Shown here: in pieces, positions 1 to 9,202 of the stretch
Numbering within the stretch: position 1 is the stretch's first letter
Layout: each line of letters starts with the position of its first letter
Assembly (NCBI GenBank): GCA_027019085.1
Contig: JALUXG010000031.1
Coordinates: 1 to 55,568 of the forward strand
Source of the DNA: Rhodanobacteraceae bacterium
Lineage (GTDB): Bacteria > Pseudomonadota > Gammaproteobacteria > Xanthomonadales > Rhodanobacteraceae
DNA length: 55,568 nt
Direction: 5' to 3'
Notes under the pieces: model-generated
Told to the model about the DNA's origin: nothing
The model's input: the letters and a program-made list of their open reading frames with translations, nothing else
The model's database searches: none
Position numbers and translations under genes: made by a program

Positions 1-1
1 G

Positions 2-46
2 CAACTGGAACTGTTCGCGGCACTGGGCGTGAAAAAACCCGGCTGA
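2..46 (+). CDS. C-terminal tail of an upstream gene (partial)
   Basis: The window opens inside a frame that reads QLELFAALGVKKPG and then stops with TGA. The last residues look like an ordinary protein C-terminus, but too little is present to name a family. The frame ends just before a 20-bp palindrome and a truncated regulator gene, so it may itself border a rearrangement. It could also be a chance open stretch; support is weak. Confidence 0.3.
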   Translation, partial: QLELFAALGVKKPG

Positions 47-66
47 GCCCAATGTTGTGTCATTTT

Positions 67-86
67 TGTCTATCCGCGGATAGACA
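67..86. repeat. Perfect 20-bp palindrome near a truncated metR-like gene
   Basis: The bases TGTCTATCCGCGGATAGACA form a perfect 10+10 inverted repeat with no spacer. It lies 2 nt from the stop codon of the truncated LysR-type gene. It is not a good intrinsic terminator: a T-run precedes it on the plus strand and neither strand has a T-run after the stem. It could be a dimeric regulator site or a scar left when the regulator gene was truncated; both are inference. Confidence 0.6.
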
Positions 87-88
87 GA

Positions 89-259
89 TCAACAACTTAC
101 GCGATTAGCTGCGGAACTTGTGGTGCCCAGCTTCTGCTCAAGCTTTTTCATGGTATGGCTCAAGGCGGACTGGGTCAGGCACAGCACGCCGGCCGCCGCC
201 GTCAGCGAGCCCTGCCGCTCCACCTCCCGGACGATGGCCAGATGGATTTTCTCAAGCAT
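89..259 (-). pseudogene. metR: Truncated LysR-family regulator, probably metR (DNA-binding half only)
   Basis: The minus strand from ATG at 259 encodes 56 residues ending in TGA at 89. Residues 7-44 are a recognisable LysR winged helix-turn-helix (GSLTAAAG, then TQSALSH, then KKLEQKLG). TQSALSH is typical of MetR, the homocysteine-responsive activator of metE and metH, and the divergent position next to metE is the classic metR place. After residue 45 similarity stops and the roughly 250-residue effector domain is missing. A product, if made, could not sense homocysteine. Family membership is clear; the specific MetR identity is inferred from context. Confidence 0.7.
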
Positions 260-284
260 GATATTCAATGAGCAGAATTAATCG

Positions 285-302
285 ATTGTTGAAACAATAT
301 CA
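285..302 (+). promoter_or_regulatory. Putative MetR-type operator upstream of metE
   Basis: An interrupted palindrome ATTGTT-GA-AACAAT occupies 285-298. TGAA-N5-ATCA at 290-302 differs by one base from the MetR consensus TGAA-N5-TTCA. It sits in the 111-nt AT-rich gap between the truncated regulator and metE. Nearby ATGATATT (258-265) and AATATCAT (296-303) form a second, wider inverted repeat. Occupancy by a LysR-type protein is inference. Confidence 0.5.
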
Positions 303-370
303 TTTTATTTCATAATCAATCCAGCCTACCATGCTCGCACCTGATGATCTCGAACGAACGAAGGCAAGAC

Positions 371-2674
371 ATGGTCACGACACACAATCTCGGATTTCCG
401 CGCATCGGCGCGCAACGTGAACTGAAATTCGCCTTGGAGGCCTACTGGAAGGGGCAATCCTCGCGTGACGAACTGACCGCGCTGGGCGCGCAACTGCGGC
501 AACGGCATTGGGAAAACCAGGCCGGCCTCGACCTCGTGCCGGCGGGCGATTTTTCCTTCTACGACCAGGTGCTCGACATGAGCTTCACCCTGGGCAATCT
601 GCCGGAGCGCGCGCGTGGTTTCCATGGCGATGTGCTGGACAATTATTTCCGCGTCGCGCGCGGCCGGTCGGCCCCGGACGCCGAGGATCACGGCGCTTGC
701 TGCGGCGGCGTGCAGGCCGGCGAGATGACCAAGTGGTTCGATACCAACTACCACTACATCGTGCCGGAATTCGGCGCATCCACCGAGTTCAAGCTGGATG
801 CCTCACGCCTGCTCGCGCAACTGGCCGAAGCCCAGGCCCAGGGCGTCAAGGCCAAGCCGGTCATCATCGGCCCGGTCACCTACCTGGCGATCGGCAAGAC
901 CAAGGACGGTTCCGACAAGCTCGCGCTGCTCCCGCGGCTGCTGCCGGTCTATGCGCAAATGCTGGAAGCCCTGGCCGACGCAGGGGCGGAGTGGGTGCAG
1001 ATCGATGAGCCTATCCTGGTAACTGAGCTGGATGCCGACTGGCGCCATGCCTTCAACCTGGCCTACCACGACCTCAAAACCTGCCGCGTGAAGCTGCTGC
1101 TGGCCACCTATTTCGGCACCCTGCAGGAGAACCTGCACCTGGCCGCCAACCTGCCCGTGGCCGGCCTGCACATCGACGCGGTCAATGCCCGCGACGAAGT
1201 GCCGAGCCTGCTCAACCTGCTGTCCTCCCACAAGGTCGTCTCGCTGGGCGTTATCAATGGCCGCAACATCTGGAAGACCGATCTGAATGCCGTTCTCGAC
1301 TGGCTGGAACCGGTGCATGAAAGGCTGGGCGACCGCCTGTGGATCGCGCCGTCGTGCTCGCTGCTGCACGTACCGGTCGATCTCTCCGGCGAACGCAAGC
1401 TCGACCCGGAAATCCGTTCCTGGCTAGCCTTCGCGCTGCAAAAGCTCGACGAACTGAAGGTACTGGCGACCGCGCTCAACCAGGGCCGTGCCGCCGTTGA
1501 GGCCGATCTGGCCGGCAACCGGGCGGCCATCGCCGCCCGCCGTGCTTCGCCGCGCGTGCACAATCCGGTGGTCAAGGCCGCGATCGCGGGGATCACCCCC
1601 ACCCTTGGCCAGCGCAAAAGCCCTTATGCGGTGCGGGCCAGGAAACAGGCCGCCTTGCTGAACTTGCCGGTTTATCCGACCACGACCATCGGTTCGTTCC
1701 CGCAAACCGCCGAGATCCGCCAGGCGCGCAGCCGGTTCAAGGCCGGCGAAATCGACGAGGCCGCCTACCAGGACGCCATGCGCGTCGAGATCGCCCGCTG
1801 CGTGCGCGAGCAGGAGGCCTTGGGCCTGGACGTGCTGGTGCACGGCGAGGCCGAGCGCAACGACATGGTGGAATACTTCGGCGAGCAGCTCGACGGCTAC
1901 GCCTTCAGCCAGTCCGGCTGGGTGCAGTCCTACGGCTCGCGCTGCGTGAAACCGCCCATCCTGTTCGGCGACATCAGCCGCCCGAGGACGATGACGGTCG
2001 AGTGGATCGAGTATGCGCAATCGCTCACGGCCAAGCCGATGAAAGGCATGCTGACCGGCCCGGTCACCATCCTGAACTGGTCCTTCGTGCGCGACGACCA
2101 GCCGCGCTGGGTGACGTGTCAACAGCTCGCGCTGGCGATCCGCGAGGAGGTGCTCGACCTGGAAAGAGCCGGCGTGTGGGTGATCCAGATCGACGAGGCC
2201 GCACTGCGCGAAGGACTGCCGCTGAGCAAGTCGCAATGGCAGGCGTACCTCGCCTGGGCCGTGGAATCCTTCCGCATCGCCGCCAACGGCGTGGCCGACG
2301 AGACGCAGATCCACACCCACATGTGCTACTCGGAGTTCAACGACATCATGGCGGCGATCGCCGATATGGACGCCGACGTCATCACCATCGAAACCTCCCG
2401 TTCCGACATGGAGCTGCTCGATGCGTTCGACGACTTCAAGTATCCGAACGAAATCGGCCCGGGCGTGTATGACATCCACTCGCCCAACATCCCGAGCGAG
2501 CAACACATCGTCGATCTGATGAAGAAGGCCGCCGCGCGCATCCCTGCCGAACGCCTGTGGGTGAACCCGGACTGCGGCCTGAAGACGCGGCAGTGGGCGG
2601 AAGTGATTCCGGCGTTGCGGAACATGGTTGCCGCCGCCAAGACCCTGAGGAAAAGCCGTGACTGGTACACATAA
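371..2674 (+). CDS. metE: Cobalamin-independent methionine synthase (5-methyltetrahydropteroyltriglutamate-homocysteine methyltransferase)
   Basis: MetE transfers the methyl group of methyltetrahydrofolate (polyglutamate) to homocysteine without vitamin B12, the last step of cytosolic methionine synthesis. The 767-residue product has the usual two-barrel length and motifs: LGFPRIG at the N-terminus, [22 protein letters not shown] opening the second barrel, and [15 protein letters not shown]. The zinc site is complete: His and Cys in HTHMCYSE, Glu in TIETSRSD, Cys in NPDCGLKTR. The start at 371 is preferred over an in-frame ATG at 344 because it matches known MetE N-termini and has AAGG 7 nt upstream. 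One oddity is IDEAALREG where the family normally has IDEPALREG. No cobalamin or SAM riboswitch is visible upstream. Confidence 0.97.
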   Translation: MVTTHNLGFPRIGAQRELKFALEAYWKGQSSRDELTALGAQLRQRHWENQAGLDLVPAGDFSFYDQVLDMSFTLGNLPERARGFHGDVLDNYFRVARGRSAPDAEDHGACCGGVQAGEMTKWFDTNYHYIVPEFGASTEFKLDASRLLAQLAEAQAQGVKAKPVIIGPVTYLAIGKTKDGSDKLALLPRLLPVYAQMLEALADAGAEWVQIDEPILVTELDADWRHAFNLAYHDLKTCRVKLLLATYFGTLQENLHLAANLPVAGLHIDAVNARDEVPSLLNLLSSHKVVSLGVINGRNIWKTDLNAVLDWLEPVHERLGDRLWIAPSCSLLHVPVDLSGERKLDPEIRSWLAFALQKLDELKVLATALNQGRAAVEADLAGNRAAIAARRASPRVHNPVVKAAIAGITPTLGQRKSPYAVRARKQAALLNLPVYPTTTIGSFPQTAEIRQARSRFKAGEIDEAAYQDAMRVEIARCVREQEALGLDVLVHGEAERNDMVEYFGEQLDGYAFSQSGWVQSYGSRCVKPPILFGDISRPRTMTVEWIEYAQSLTAKPMKGMLTGPVTILNWSFVRDDQPRWVTCQQLALAIREEVLDLERAGVWVIQIDEAALREGLPLSKSQWQAYLAWAVESFRIAANGVADETQIHTHMCYSEFNDIMAAIADMDADVITIETSRSDMELLDAFDDFKYPNEIGPGVYDIHSPNIPSEQHIVDLMKKAAARIPAERLWVNPDCGLKTRQWAEVIPALRNMVAAAKTLRKSRDWYT

Positions 2675-2721
2675 CATCCGTTTCAATATTTGGTGAGAAA
2701 TGTGCCTGCAAACGTTCCTGG

Positions 2722-2846
2722 TTCTGGTGTGCCAGCCACGGGCCCCGTCTATCTGCTGAGCGATTTGTTGATGCGTTTGCCCAGTGCGCCCGGCTGGGGG
2801 CCAAGTCCATGCCTTCGGCTTCGATGTCGGGACAGGCGCAGTGCAC
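2722..2846 (-). pseudogene. Decayed partial copy of yggX
   Basis: Read from 2846 downward, the frame gives HCACPDIEAEGMDLAP and, about 25 residues later, WLAHQ. These match the start and middle of the intact YggX at 3491-3772 ([17 protein letters not shown] ... WLAHQ). The DNA aligns along about 120 nt, for example ATGCGTTTGCCCAGT in both. The second half of the gene is absent, the helical segment between the motifs is scrambled and the ATG is not the original one. It is a remnant of a duplication flanking the SET-domain gene. Confidence 0.75.
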
Positions 2847-2867
2847 AGTTACTGCCTGACCCCCACG

Positions 2868-3290
2868 TTACAGGGGTTTTACACCGGTATTCTTGAACCA
2901 GACATCCTCGGTGGAGTGTATGTCCCCTACTGTTTCGTTGTAGTTGATGGTCAGTTCCTCTCCGGCCTCGATATTCCGGGCGGCAGTGAATACCATGCAG
3001 TTGTTTTCAGCGTCGGCTGTGTAGCGCACGTTGGCAGGGTTTTCATGGTTGTACATGCTGCCCCAGCCCATGGCGATGCAATTGGATGGCGGGCCATTCG
3101 TCAGGTGCCCCCAGGCGTACACCACGCGCTGGATCTCCTTCGGCATGTCGTCCCAGTCCGCAGGAAAAACGATGACCGGGCAGATTTCTATGGTCTCGCC
3201 GGAGAGGACGGGGCGGGTCGCATAGACCCCTCGGCCCTTGGCCGTTTTCGTGTCCTTGATGGTTGCCGCAACACACTTCATGAAATTCAT
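2868..3290 (-). CDS. Small SET-domain protein (putative protein-lysine methyltransferase)
   Basis: The 140-residue product is almost entirely a SET domain, the SAM-dependent lysine methyltransferase fold. Visible motifs are GRGVYATRPVLSGE (residues 19-32, the first SET strand pair), GWGSMYNHENPAN (75-87, the SAM-binding NHxxxPN element) and EELTINYNE (111-119, the catalytic GEELTxxY element). There is no pre-SET or zinc-binding post-SET region and no signal peptide. The start at 3290 is chosen because the SET fold begins there; the frame stays open 50 codons further upstream, but that stretch is low-complexity and unlike the family. No strong ribosome-binding site is seen. The gene is less GC-biased than its neighbours and sits between an intact and a decayed yggX, suggesting later acquisition. 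The substrate is unknown. Confidence 0.8.
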   Translation of the reverse strand: MNFMKCVAATIKDTKTAKGRGVYATRPVLSGETIEICPVIVFPADWDDMPKEIQRVVYAWGHLTNGPPSNCIAMGWGSMYNHENPANVRYTADAENNCMVFTAARNIEAGEELTINYNETVGDIHSTEDVWFKNTGVKPL

Positions 3291-3490
3291 AAGGGCGTCT
3301 GATGCCTCGGTAAGGCTGTGGTCGGCCGTGCTGCCGCAGGGGAAGCTTGCCCAGATGCTACTTTCGTGCCCGGCGATTGCAAGGGAGCCGGGGTCATGGG
3401 GGATGGGGTCCGGATCGGATCCAGGCATGGGGAAACCCAATCAAGTGAACCGCGATCTGGCGGGCAATCGGGCAGGTCGGTGGCTGCGCG

Positions 3491-3772
3491 TCACCTGCCA
3501 GTTTCGGGCGGGGTGTAGCCCTCGGGGCGTTCAAACTCGCCATCGCCGAACAGGAAGGCGCGCATCTGGGTTTCCAGGAAGGCGCGGGCTTCGGGGTCCA
3601 GGGGATTGAGGCGGTTTTCGTTGATCAGCATGGTCTGGTGTGCCAGCCACTGGGACCAGGCCTGCTTGCTGACGGTTTCGTAGATGCGTTTGCCCAGTTC
3701 GCCCGGCCAGGGGGCGAAGTCCAGGCCTTCGGCGTCGATGTCGAGTCTGGCGCAGTGCACGGTGCGTGTCAT
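3491..3772 (-). CDS. yggX: Probable Fe(2+)-trafficking protein YggX
   Basis: YggX is a small cytosolic protein linked to iron handling and protection of Fe-S clusters from oxidative damage. The 93-residue product has the full family length and its motifs: [11 protein letters not shown] with the conserved cysteine at residue 7, [18 protein letters not shown], then [15 protein letters not shown], and [12 protein letters not shown]. It lies downstream of mutY on the same strand, as in enterobacteria, where mutY and yggX are adjacent; the 107-nt gap here carries an inverted repeat. Pairing an Fe-S repair enzyme (MutY) with an iron-handling protein makes sense. A decayed second copy is at 2722-2846. 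Confidence 0.95.
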   Translation of the reverse strand: MTRTVHCARLDIDAEGLDFAPWPGELGKRIYETVSKQAWSQWLAHQTMLINENRLNPLDPEARAFLETQMRAFLFGDGEFERPEGYTPPETGR

Positions 3773-3852
3773 GGGGTGGGGGTTCCGGTTGCGGTTCCGA
3801 TGGGCGGCATGATGCCTGCTCGGGGTGGATGGGTCGACCTTTCGTGGTTGAT

Positions 3853-3884
3853 GCAGGGCGATGGCGGACGGTGCCCGCCCTACG
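3853..3884. repeat. Intergenic inverted repeat covering the mutY stop codon
   Basis: AGGGCG (3855-3860) pairs with CGCCCT (3876-3881), with an inner GGC/GCC pair and a 7-nt loop. The stop codon of mutY (TAG, 3880-3882 on the minus strand) is inside one arm. Elements of the form GGGCGGGCN(n)GCCCGCCC are commonly scattered between genes in Xanthomonadales; membership in such a family is from memory and unverified. It may act as a 3'-end stabiliser for the mutY message. Confidence 0.45.
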
Positions 3885-4920
3885 CGGTCGCGATCTTGTC
3901 GAGCAGCTTGCGCACGGGGGCGGGCAGGCCGAGGGCGTCGAGCTGGGCGGGATCGCACCAGCGCAGGTCGTCGCTGTCGGCGATGCGTCGGGTCGTGGCC
4001 CTGGCGTTGAATAGCAGCGGCTGGATGTCCAGGCGGAAGTGGCTGAACACGTGGGTGAAGGCGCCCAGCGCGCGCGGCCCGGCGCAGTCGGCGTGGCGGC
4101 TGGCCAGCTGCGAAGCGGCGGCATCGTCGGCGGCCTCGGGCAGGCTCCACAGGCCTGACCACACGCCCTCGGTGCCGCGTCGCTGCAGCAGGATGCGGCC
4201 CGCCGTGTCGCGCAGCACCAGCATGTGCGTCCGGCGCGTGGGAATTTTCTTCGCGGGGCGCGGCGTGGGCAGCTCGGCGGCGAGGCCGTCGCGATGGGCG
4301 ACGCACGCCTTCGCCAGCGGGCAGACCTCGCAGCGCGGTGCGCGGCGCACGCACACGGTGGCGCCCAGGTCCATGATGGCCTGGGTGTAGTCGGCCAGGC
4401 GCTGGTGCGGCGTGTAGTGTTCGGACAGCGACCACAGCTGCTTCTCCACCGCGCTCTGGGCGGGGTGGCCCTTGATGCCGGCATGGCGCGTCAGGACGCG
4501 CTTCACGTTGCCGTCGAGAATCGGAAAGCGCAGGCCGTGTGCCTGGGCCAGGATGGCGCCGGCGGTCGAGCGGCCGATGCCGGGCAGGGCGGCCAGGTCG
4601 TCGAAGTCGCGCGGCAGTTCGCCGCCGTGGTGTTCCATGCACAGGCGCGCGGCGCGATGCAGGAAGCGAGCGCGGCGGTAGTAGCCCAGCCCCGACCACA
4701 GCGCCAGTACGCTGTCCTCGTCGGCGCGCGCAAGGTCGGCCAGGCTCGGCAAGGCGTCGGTGAAACGCTGGAAATAGCCGATGACGGTGCCGACCTGGGT
4801 CTGCTGCAGCATGATTTCCGACAGCCACACGCGGTAGGGCGTGCGGGGGTGTTGCCAGGGCAGGTCGTGGCGACCGTGGACGTCGAACCATGCCAGCAGG
4901 GGCGGGGCGATGGCGTTCAA
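3880..4920 (-). CDS. mutY: A/G-specific adenine DNA glycosylase MutY
   Basis: MutY removes adenine mispaired with 8-oxoguanine in base-excision repair. The 346-residue product has the catalytic Glu36 in SEIMLQQTQ, the helix-hairpin-helix [12 protein letters not shown] (112-123), catalytic Asp136 in LDGNVKR, and a complete [4Fe-4S] loop C190-X6-C197-X2-C200-X5-C206. A C-terminal Nudix-like 8-oxoG recognition domain covers about 230-346. The start is taken as TTG at 4920, which overlaps the stop of the upstream AsmA-like gene as TTGA and gives the expected N-terminus. A longer open frame to 5109 adds only low-complexity sequence antisense-like to the family. Translation is probably coupled to the upstream gene. 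Confidence 0.95.
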   Translation of the reverse strand: MNAIAPPLLAWFDVHGRHDLPWQHPRTPYRVWLSEIMLQQTQVGTVIGYFQRFTDALPSLADLARADEDSVLALWSGLGYYRRARFLHRAARLCMEHHGGELPRDFDDLAALPGIGRSTAGAILAQAHGLRFPILDGNVKRVLTRHAGIKGHPAQSAVEKQLWSLSEHYTPHQRLADYTQAIMDLGATVCVRRAPRCEVCPLAKACVAHRDGLAAELPTPRPAKKIPTRRTHMLVLRDTAGRILLQRRGTEGVWSGLWSLPEAADDAAASQLASRHADCAGPRALGAFTHVFSHFRLDIQPLLFNARATTRRIADSDDLRWCDPAQLDALGLPAPVRKLLDKIATA

Positions 4921-5975
4921 TGCCGACTGCTCTTGCCGTCGGGGGTCGGCGCCGTACCGGCGGCGGCCGGGGCGGTGTCGTCGCTGTGCAGCTGCAGTCC
5001 CTCGATCCGTACCGGCCCCAGGTCCAGGCTGCGGGCGCTGATGCTGCCCTTGAGCGGAAGCTGCGGCAGGGGGCCTGGGATGAAGCGTCCGGTCATGCGT
5101 TGCCACCATGCCGCCAGTTGCCTCGGGGAAAGCAACAGGTCGGCCTGTGTGGTGGGGCCTTTGACGGCCAGGTGCAGGGTGCCGGTCGGGGCGGGTGGTG
5201 GAGCGATGGACAGGGCGACCTGGTAGTGCGTCTTCTTTCCGCTGGTGATCTCGCCGGCAAGCTGAAGTTGCATGGGCGCCGTGCGCGACCAGCCCGCCTG
5301 GCCGGCCAGTTCGATGCGCGACGGACCGGAGCGTGCGTCGACATGTATCTGCGAAAGCTCGACCGCGCCACGTTGCGGTTCACGCGGCGTGAAGTCCAGC
5401 TTGAGCCGCCACGGGGGGTTGTCGCGATGACGTGCCTGGGCGTCGAGCTGGAAGAGCTTGCCCGGTTGCAGGGGGCCGGTGTGCAACTGGATGTGATGGA
5501 GCAGCACCCGGTTGTCCATGGCCAGTGCACCATCGCGCAGGGTGATGCCGGTGCCGATCTTCGGCAGTTGCGAGGTGCTGCCCTTGCGCCCGGACCAGGC
5601 GGTCAGGGCCTGGCGCAACTGGCCCAGGTCCAGCCGGGGTGCGTCCAGTTGCAGGGTGGTGATGTCGCTGCTGCCGGTGAAGATCGTGTGCCAGGGCACC
5701 ACCACACGGCCGCCGTCGGCCACCAGAAGCGGGTAGGACTGGCCTTCCACGAAAAGCTGCAGGCCCTGCAGGCGCACCCCGGGGCGCGGCCAGAGGCTGG
5801 GATGGGCGGGTGCTGTCAGTGTCAGTTCCAGGCCGGCCTGGCGCGCGCTTTGCTGCAGCGTGCGGGTGAAACGCTCGGGGCGCAGCATCACGTAGACCAG
5901 CAACAGCGCGACTGCCGCCAGCGTCGCCAGGGTGGCGGCAGCGGCCAGCAGGGTGATGCGCAGTCTGCGGCTCAT
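4917..5975 (-). CDS. AsmA-like inner-membrane-anchored protein
   Basis: The 352-residue product starts with a short basic stretch (MSRRLR) and one long hydrophobic segment (about 7-31), so it is predicted to be anchored in the inner membrane with the remainder in the periplasm. The body has the beta-rich repetitive style of AsmA-family proteins, including [12 protein letters not shown], which resembles the AsmA repeat, and [22 protein letters not shown] near the C-terminus. AsmA-type proteins are connected with lipid transport to the outer membrane. It is much shorter than E. coli AsmA (617 residues). It overlaps ftsY upstream (ATGA) and mutY downstream (TTGA). The family call is moderate; no specific function can be assigned. 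Confidence 0.7.
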   Translation of the reverse strand: MSRRLRITLLAAAATLATLAAVALLLVYVMLRPERFTRTLQQSARQAGLELTLTAPAHPSLWPRPGVRLQGLQLFVEGQSYPLLVADGGRVVVPWHTIFTGSSDITTLQLDAPRLDLGQLRQALTAWSGRKGSTSQLPKIGTGITLRDGALAMDNRVLLHHIQLHTGPLQPGKLFQLDAQARHRDNPPWRLKLDFTPREPQRGAVELSQIHVDARSGPSRIELAGQAGWSRTAPMQLQLAGEITSGKKTHYQVALSIAPPPAPTGTLHLAVKGPTTQADLLLSPRQLAAWWQRMTGRFIPGPLPQLPLKGSISARSLDLGPVRIEGLQLHSDDTAPAAAGTAPTPDGKSSRH

Positions 5976-7015
5976 GGCTGCCGGTCGTCTGAGTCCGGCA
6001 GCAGGCTGTCGACAAAGGCGGCGGCATCGAAAGGCTGCAGGTCGGCAGATCCTTCGCCCAGCCCGATGTAGCGGATCGGCAAGCCGAACTCGCGCGCCAG
6101 GGCAAACACCACGCCGCCGCGCGCGGTGCCGTCGAGCTTGGTGACGACCAGCCCGGTCACGCCGATCGCCTGGTGGAACTGGCGCACCTGGTTGACCGCG
6201 TTCTGGCCGGTGGTGCCGTCGATGACCATCAATACTTCATGGGGTGACTGCTCATCGATCTTGCGGATGACACGGGCGATCTTGCCCAGTTCGTCCATCA
6301 GGCCGCCCTGGGTGTGCAGGCGACCGGCGGTGTCGGCGATCAGCACGTCGACGCGACGTGCATTGGCGCCTTGCACGGCATCGAAGATGACGCTGGCCGA
6401 ATCAGCCCCCTGGCCCTGGGCGATGACCGGTACCCGGTTGCGCTCGCCCCAGGTTTTCAGTTGCTCGACGGCTGCGGCGCGGAAGGTGTCGCCGGCGGCC
6501 AGCATGATCGAGCGACCCTGCTCACGGTAGCGGTGGGCCAGCTTGCCGATGGTGGTCGTCTTGCCCACGCCGTTGACGCCGACCACCAGCATCACGAAGG
6601 GCGTGTGGGCCTGGATGTCGAGGGGCACGGCGACCGGTTCGAGGATGCCGACAAGGTCCTCGCGCAAGGCCCGGCGCAGGGCGGCGGCATCGGCAAATTC
6701 GCGCTTGTTCATGCGCTGGCGGAGCCGGTCGACCAGTGCCGTGCTGGCGGTGACGCCTGCATCGGAGGTCAGCAGCACCGTTTCCAGTTCGTCCAGCAGC
6801 GCATCGTCGAGTTTCGGGTTGCGCCGGAACAGGCCGCCGAGGCCCCGTGCGATGCCGCTCGTGGACAGACGCCCGCGCCAGTCGCGTTGGCCGGAAGCGG
6901 TGCTTGCGGTTGCGTTATCGTCATCGGCGCCGGGATCCGGGCGGCCCCCCTCGGCGTCGGTTTCGGAGGCGTGAGCAGGCGAAGGGCTGTTTTTCTTTTT
7001 CCAGAACTTGAGCAT
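5972..7015 (-). CDS. ftsY: Signal recognition particle receptor FtsY
   Basis: FtsY is the membrane-associated SRP receptor GTPase that docks ribosome-nascent chain-Ffh complexes at the translocon. The 347-residue product has the P-loop GVNGVGKT (146-153), DTFRAAAVEQL, DTAGR, TKLDGTARGG and the closing YIGLGE. The N-terminal acidic A domain is short (about 45 residues, rich in D and E) compared with E. coli, though the lipid-binding amphipathic segment before the N domain (GLGGLFRR) is present. The start at 7015 (MLKFWKKK) is preferred over a histidine-rich extension from 7036. It heads an overlapping ftsY, AsmA-like, mutY run, divergent from rsmD. Confidence 0.97.
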   Translation of the reverse strand: MLKFWKKKNSPSPAHASETDAEGGRPDPGADDDNATASTASGQRDWRGRLSTSGIARGLGGLFRRNPKLDDALLDELETVLLTSDAGVTASTALVDRLRQRMNKREFADAAALRRALREDLVGILEPVAVPLDIQAHTPFVMLVVGVNGVGKTTTIGKLAHRYREQGRSIMLAAGDTFRAAAVEQLKTWGERNRVPVIAQGQGADSASVIFDAVQGANARRVDVLIADTAGRLHTQGGLMDELGKIARVIRKIDEQSPHEVLMVIDGTTGQNAVNQVRQFHQAIGVTGLVVTKLDGTARGGVVFALAREFGLPIRYIGLGEGSADLQPFDAAAFVDSLLPDSDDRQP

Positions 7016-7113
7016 GGGGTGCGGATGCGGGGACAATTCGGCGCCATGCTACCACCCGCAACCCCGACCGAACCTGAGCGCAAGCCCTGCGGCAGCAGCG
7101 CCCGGAACCAGAC

Positions 7114-8272
<1,159 letters not shown>

Positions 8273-8322
8273 TCACTCGCGCTATGCTTGCGCATCAAGT
8301 CCGACAACCCGAGGTGACGACC

Positions 8323-8829
8323 ATGCGCAAACTTGCAATCATCGCGATGCTGGCCCTGACAGGTGTATTTGCCCTGACGGCCTGTGGCAAGAAGGGGGGC
8401 GATGAGTCGCAGCACGCGCAGAGCGCCAAGCTCACGCGTCCGACCAGTCCCGACAACAAGGCGGCATGGCAGGCCTACCTGGGCCAGATCCTGCAAAGCG
8501 GCGACCTGATGAAGGGCATGTCGGGCGATCGTCCGTTCGTGTACTACGTGTCGCCGGGCGATGACGACAACGCCCAGGCCGAGCGCGAGCGCCAGCTCGA
8601 CAACATCACCGGCACCATCGCGCGCGGCGTGCTGCCGGGGACCCTGCTGGCCTTTGCCGGACCGTCCTCCAGCAAGACGGCCGATCTGCTGGTGGCAGCC
8701 TTCAAGACCGCCCAGCCCGGTTCGCTCAACAAGGTGATCGTGGTCTACATCGGCGACAAGGCCGACGAGCAGCGCGTGGCCGATGTGGTCAAGCCGACCG
8801 GTGCGATCTTCCGTTTCGCGCAGATGTGA
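8323..8829 (+). CDS. Putative lipoprotein of unknown function
   Basis: The 168-residue product has a signal sequence with a lipobox (FALTAC, cysteine at residue 21), so it is predicted to be acylated and sorted to the outer membrane or periplasmic face. After a charged linker it has an alpha/beta-looking body with VYYVSPGDDDN and KVIVVYIGDKADEQRVADVV. I do not recognise the family. GAGG lies 8 nt before the ATG. It sits between coaD and the yfhL ferredoxin, and a GC-rich hairpin follows it. Confidence 0.8.
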   Translation: MRKLAIIAMLALTGVFALTACGKKGGDESQHAQSAKLTRPTSPDNKAAWQAYLGQILQSGDLMKGMSGDRPFVYYVSPGDDDNAQAERERQLDNITGTIARGVLPGTLLAFAGPSSSKTADLLVAAFKTAQPGSLNKVIVVYIGDKADEQRVADVVKPTGAIFRFAQM

Positions 8830-8839
8830 TCGCTTTCCT

Positions 8840-8871
8840 GCCCCGCTCAGGCGGCGTGCCGCCGGCGGGGC
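8840..8871 (+). terminator. GC-rich hairpin between the lipoprotein and ferredoxin genes
   Basis: GCCCCGC (8840-8846) pairs with GCGGGGC (8865-8871), enclosing GGCGG-CGTG-CCGCC (8850-8863). It starts 11 nt after the lipoprotein stop. Only GGTTCC follows, so it lacks a real U-run and may be a weak terminator or an mRNA 3'-end stabiliser. Confidence 0.45.
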
Positions 8872-8883
8872 GGTTCCGTATGA

Positions 8884-9159
<276 letters not shown>

Positions 9160-9202
9160 GCGCACCTGCGCGGTCAGCGGAAACGGGTCGAGCGAGGTTC
9201 AT

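Noticed and set aside
67-86. 20-bp palindrome as an intrinsic terminator for metR or the upstream gene
   Set aside because: No T-run follows the stem on either strand; the only T-run precedes it on the plus strand.
1424-2686. Long open frame antisense to metE (about 420 codons), and similar long antisense frames opposite rpoB, rpoC and fusA
   Set aside because: They are produced by G/C-ending codon bias on the opposite strand, have no family motifs or ribosome-binding sites, and the sense genes are certain.
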